Shown here one piece after another: positions 61,561-64,000 of a stretch of DNA of 64,000 nt. The notes beneath the pieces are model-generated. The model saw nothing but the letters and a program-made list of their open reading frames with translations, was not told where the DNA came from and did not search any database. Each line of letters begins with the position of its first letter. The first letter of the stretch is position 1. The position numbers and the translations under genes are program-made. This DNA comes from G963663315 sp965204925. Its GTDB lineage: Bacteria; Pseudomonadota; Gammaproteobacteria; Arenicellales; Poriferihabitantaceae. The stretch lies in NCBI GenBank assembly GCA_965204925.1, contig OZ242021.1, forward strand, positions 1,736,001-1,800,000, read 5' to 3'.

Positions 61561-61950
61561 TCAATTTGCAATCGCCTCATCTGCAAGGCTCGTGCCCGAT
61601 TGCGATGGCTGTGATTGCCCGTCAGGCTCGACTGCCACGCTTTTGCCGCCAATTCCGGTGATTTCTATTTCTGTGTAAGGCTGCCGGTGACCCTGGGTGC
61701 GGCGATAGTTCTTGCGCCGCTTCATCTTGAATATCTTGATCTTGCGGCGCTTGCCGTGAGACAGGACAGTCGCGTTGACCTGGCTGTCGACCAGCGGAGA
61801 ACCCACGGTCAACCTGTCTCCGTCAGAGACCATCAAAACCCGGTCGATGCTCACCGAAGCGCCCTGGGCAACGGGAATTTTCTCCACTTTAAGTTTATCT
61901 CCTACGGCAACCTTGTATTGTTTACCGCCGCTCTCGATGACTGCGTACAT
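61561..61950 (-). CDS. rplU: 50S ribosomal protein L21
   Basis: This 129-residue protein starts MYAVIESGGKQYKVAVGDKLKVEKI and contains KIFKMKRRKNYRRTQGHRQPYTEIEITGI. It is ~25 residues longer than E. coli L21 (103) because of a polar C-terminal tail rich in Ser, Gln and Asp. ATG 61950 is the family start; the frame is open 17 codons further upstream. It is the first gene of rplU-rpmA-obgE-proB. Confidence 0.97.
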   Translation of the reverse strand: MYAVIESGGKQYKVAVGDKLKVEKIPVAQGASVSIDRVLMVSDGDRLTVGSPLVDSQVNATVLSHGKRRKIKIFKMKRRKNYRRTQGHRQPYTEIEITGIGGKSVAVEPDGQSQPSQSGTSLADEAIAN

Positions 61951-62158
61951 GGTGAATTCTGGCTGTGGTTTTGATGTGGTCGGGTCTGTTCCGTGAGTCA
62001 ATTCACACGGCCCCGGACTCCTGCAGGTTCCGGGGACAGCGGATTTTATCCGCCCGCGAATATACAGTCAATTGATTTTTGGAAGCATCGCCCGCACCGC
62101 CGGTAAGAGTCTCCTTATGTGCTATGATGTACGAACCTTACTTCAAACAGGCCACCAC

Positions 62159-63724
62159 ATGAACAGACTCAGACTGCCGGTCGGCGTGCAGTCCTTTCGC
62201 AACATTCGCAGCAAGGAGTGTTACTATGTCGACAAGACTCCCCATATCGAGCGACTGATCGATGAGGGCGAGTACTACTTCCTGTCGCGTCCGCGGCGTT
62301 TTGGCAAGAGCCTGTTGATAGATACCCTGCATGAACTGTTTGCCGGCAATGAAGAGTTGTTCCGGGGGCTTTCCATTCATGAGCATTGGGACTGGGGCAT
62401 CAGGCATCCGGTCGTTCGCCTGAGTTTTGACGGCAATTACAGTGAGTCCGGGGAACTTGAGAAGGACACGATCGAACAACTGGAGAGTACGGAGCGTCAG
62501 TACGGGCTGGATGCGGCGGTGAGGTCCGATAGCGGTCCGAGACGTCTTCGTAATGTGATAGAGCGTCTTTATTACAAGACCGGCGAGCAGGTGGCGGTTC
62601 TGATAGACGAATACGACAAGCCGATACTGGACGTACTGGAGAAGCCGCAACTGGCGCAGGAGAACCGCGATTATCTGCGCGGATTCTACGGCATGATCAA
62701 GGGTTGCGCCCGCTACATTCGTTTCGTATTCATCACCGGCATCAGCATGTACTCCAAGGTCAGCCTGTTCTCGGTACTGAACAATCTCTACGACCTCAGC
62801 CTGAACCCCGAATACGCCACAATCTGCGGTTATACCGAGAAAGACCTTGAAACGGTGTTTGCCGCGGAACTGGCGGGGGTGTCCGAATCCGACCGGCGGG
62901 AAATCCGGCGCTGGTACAACGGCTACCACTGGCTAGGCAACGAGAAGGTTTACAACCCGTTCGACATCCTGCTGTATTTCAGGAACCGGGAGTTTCTGCC
63001 CTGGTGGTATGAGACCGGCACGCCTTCCTTTCTGTACGAGCGCATGGCAAGCGGAGCGGTCAATACGCTGGATTTGGAGAACCTGCATATGTACGACAGC
63101 GACCTGTCCACATTCGAGGTTGAGCGGGTCAATCTGAACGCCCTGTTATTCCAGTGCGGTTATCTGACCCTTGTGGATGAGGAAGATCGTCCCGAGGGTA
63201 TTTTCTACACACTGGACTATCCCAATCATGAAGTGAGATTGAGTCTGAACCGGCAATTGCTGGAGGCGGTTACCGGGGATGTAGTGCGGGTATCGGAGTA
63301 CGGCAGGGCGTTGATTGCCTTGCTGGACGGCAACGACTTTGCGGGATTTGAACGGGAATTGCAGGCGTTCTTCGCCGGTATTCCGTACCAGTGGGTCGCT
63401 CGTGAAGCGGGAGAATATGGCGAGGGGTATTATGCTTCCCTGTTGTATTCGTGTTTTGTGATACTGGGTATGGACATTCGGGTTGAGGATTCCGCGAGTC
63501 GGGGTCGTTCTGACATGGTACTGGCGCGTGGTGGTCAGGTATTTGTGCTGGAATTGAAGGTAGCGCGGGAAGCGCAAGTACAGGCGAGGCTGGAGGAGGC
63601 GCTTGTGCAGATGCGGGATAAGGATTATGCGGGCAAGTACCGCACGGGCAGCAAGACAGTTCATCTGCTTGCCCTGGTATTCGACCGCGACAAGCGTAAT
63701 CTGGCGATGATGCGGGCAGGGTGA
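62159..63724 (+). CDS. AAA-ATPase_like/PD-(D/E)XK nuclease-domain protein
   Basis: This 521-residue protein belongs to a family spread by transfer and often present in many copies. The N-terminal half is the AAA-ATPase_like domain: LPVGVQSFRNIRSKECYYVDKTPHIERLIDEGEYYFLSRPRRFGKSLLIDTLHELFAG holds the P-loop variant RPRRFGKSLL, and VAVLIDEYDKPILD is Walker B. The C-terminal domain carries a nuclease-type site, GRSDMVLARGGQVFVLELKVARE (D...ExK). Function is unknown; defence or mobile-element roles have been proposed for relatives. ATG 62159 fits family starts. It interrupts the usual rplU-ispB divergent pair. Confidence 0.9.
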   Translation: MNRLRLPVGVQSFRNIRSKECYYVDKTPHIERLIDEGEYYFLSRPRRFGKSLLIDTLHELFAGNEELFRGLSIHEHWDWGIRHPVVRLSFDGNYSESGELEKDTIEQLESTERQYGLDAAVRSDSGPRRLRNVIERLYYKTGEQVAVLIDEYDKPILDVLEKPQLAQENRDYLRGFYGMIKGCARYIRFVFITGISMYSKVSLFSVLNNLYDLSLNPEYATICGYTEKDLETVFAAELAGVSESDRREIRRWYNGYHWLGNEKVYNPFDILLYFRNREFLPWWYETGTPSFLYERMASGAVNTLDLENLHMYDSDLSTFEVERVNLNALLFQCGYLTLVDEEDRPEGIFYTLDYPNHEVRLSLNRQLLEAVTGDVVRVSEYGRALIALLDGNDFAGFERELQAFFAGIPYQWVAREAGEYGEGYYASLLYSCFVILGMDIRVEDSASRGRSDMVLARGGQVFVLELKVAREAQVQARLEEALVQMRDKDYAGKYRTGSKTVHLLALVFDRDKRNLAMMRAG

Positions 63725-63795
63725 TACCAGAATTATCCAATGAAACATGAGGCTGATCCGGCTGGACAGTCCGTCACAAAACCCCGGTAATCAAT

Positions 63796-64000
63796 ATGTC
63801 CTCCCTGAGCCTGCAATCATCCGATAACGACCCCGTCCAGGATGCGAAACGGATCCTGGGTTCGGCCGTTTCATTGGTCGGGGCAGAAATGGAAAGTGTG
63901 GATGACATGATCCGGAGCCGGCTGAAATCCGATATTGCCCTGATCAATACAATGGGCGCATACATCACAGAGAGCGGCGGGAAGCGGCTGCGGCCACTGC
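63796..64000 (+). CDS. ispB: Octaprenyl diphosphate synthase, N-terminal part (runs off window)
   Basis: From ATG 63796 an open frame runs to the window end. After about 24 residues it reads VGAEMESVDDMIRSRLKSDIALINTMGAYITESGGKRLRPL, the standard N-terminus of trans-polyprenyl diphosphate synthases that make the ubiquinone side chain. The order ispB divergent from rplU-rpmA-obgE is conserved in gammaproteobacteria, which supports IspB over other prenyl synthases. About 68 residues are visible; catalytic aspartate motifs lie beyond the window. Confidence 0.9.
   Translation, partial: MSSLSLQSSDNDPVQDAKRILGSAVSLVGAEMESVDDMIRSRLKSDIALINTMGAYITESGGKRLRPL

Overview
The window reads as a chromosome segment of a gammaproteobacterium. 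Supporting neighbourhoods are rplU-rpmA-obgE with ispB divergent, murJ-ribF-lspA next to a UUG-started rpsT, leuS-lptE-holA-proA, ybeY-lnt, tldD-pmbA, cytochrome c4 divergent from engB, and rpmB-rpmG-dut. The species cannot be named from sequence alone. Membrane transport and one-carbon/methylated-amine genes (a TAXI-type TRAP system, an ammonium-transporter homologue, two MttB-family methyltransferases and a dimethylglycine-dehydrogenase-like flavoprotein) suggest an aerobic, possibly marine or host-associated heterotroph. That lifestyle is inference.

Layout. 0-6.3 kb: a LysM gene end, pncC, a TAXI binding protein, an AAA-ankyrin protein, an Amt transporter with a small membrane partner, and an unknown protein. 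6.3-15.3 kb: bacterioferritin, an HD-domain protein, arsC, a DMT exporter, the fused TRAP permease, an M16 peptidase and plsY. 15.4-34.9 kb: mostly housekeeping (folB, folK, rpmB, rpmG, dut, an acetoin-utilisation-type deacetylase, fabD, folD, cytochrome c4, engB, proA, holA, lptE, leuS, dnaG, an MttB homologue, a SleB-like hydrolase, a nitrilase, tldD, pmbA).

35-46 kb is an accessory and decaying zone. It holds an RTX-repeat protein with a 54-bp tandem array, a 19-G homopolymer, an insertion-sequence remnant that truncates an older gene, a broken HigB toxin, an orphan ParD antitoxin, a frameshifted restriction-modification pair, a shortened family-6-type uracil/hypoxanthine glycosylase, a complete insertion sequence with an 11-bp target duplication beside tRNA-Thr(CGT), and a frameshifted TPR gene. 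Core genes rppH, ybeY and lnt sit inside it.

46.3-55.4 kb is a coherent catabolic locus. A four-gene peptide/opine-type ABC importer operon and an IclR regulator lie on one strand, and an MttB homologue overlapping a flavoprotein dehydrogenase lies on the other. Related AT-rich palindromes sit before the importer, before iclR and before mttB, so one regulator probably controls import and catabolism of one substrate. This is the best candidate for a new system here. No corrinoid protein or corrinoid-activating enzyme is visible for either MttB homologue.

55.5-64 kb returns to core genes (lspA, ribF, murJ, rpsT, proB, obgE, rpmA, rplU), with an AAA-ATPase/nuclease-like gene inserted between rplU and the start of ispB, which runs off the window.
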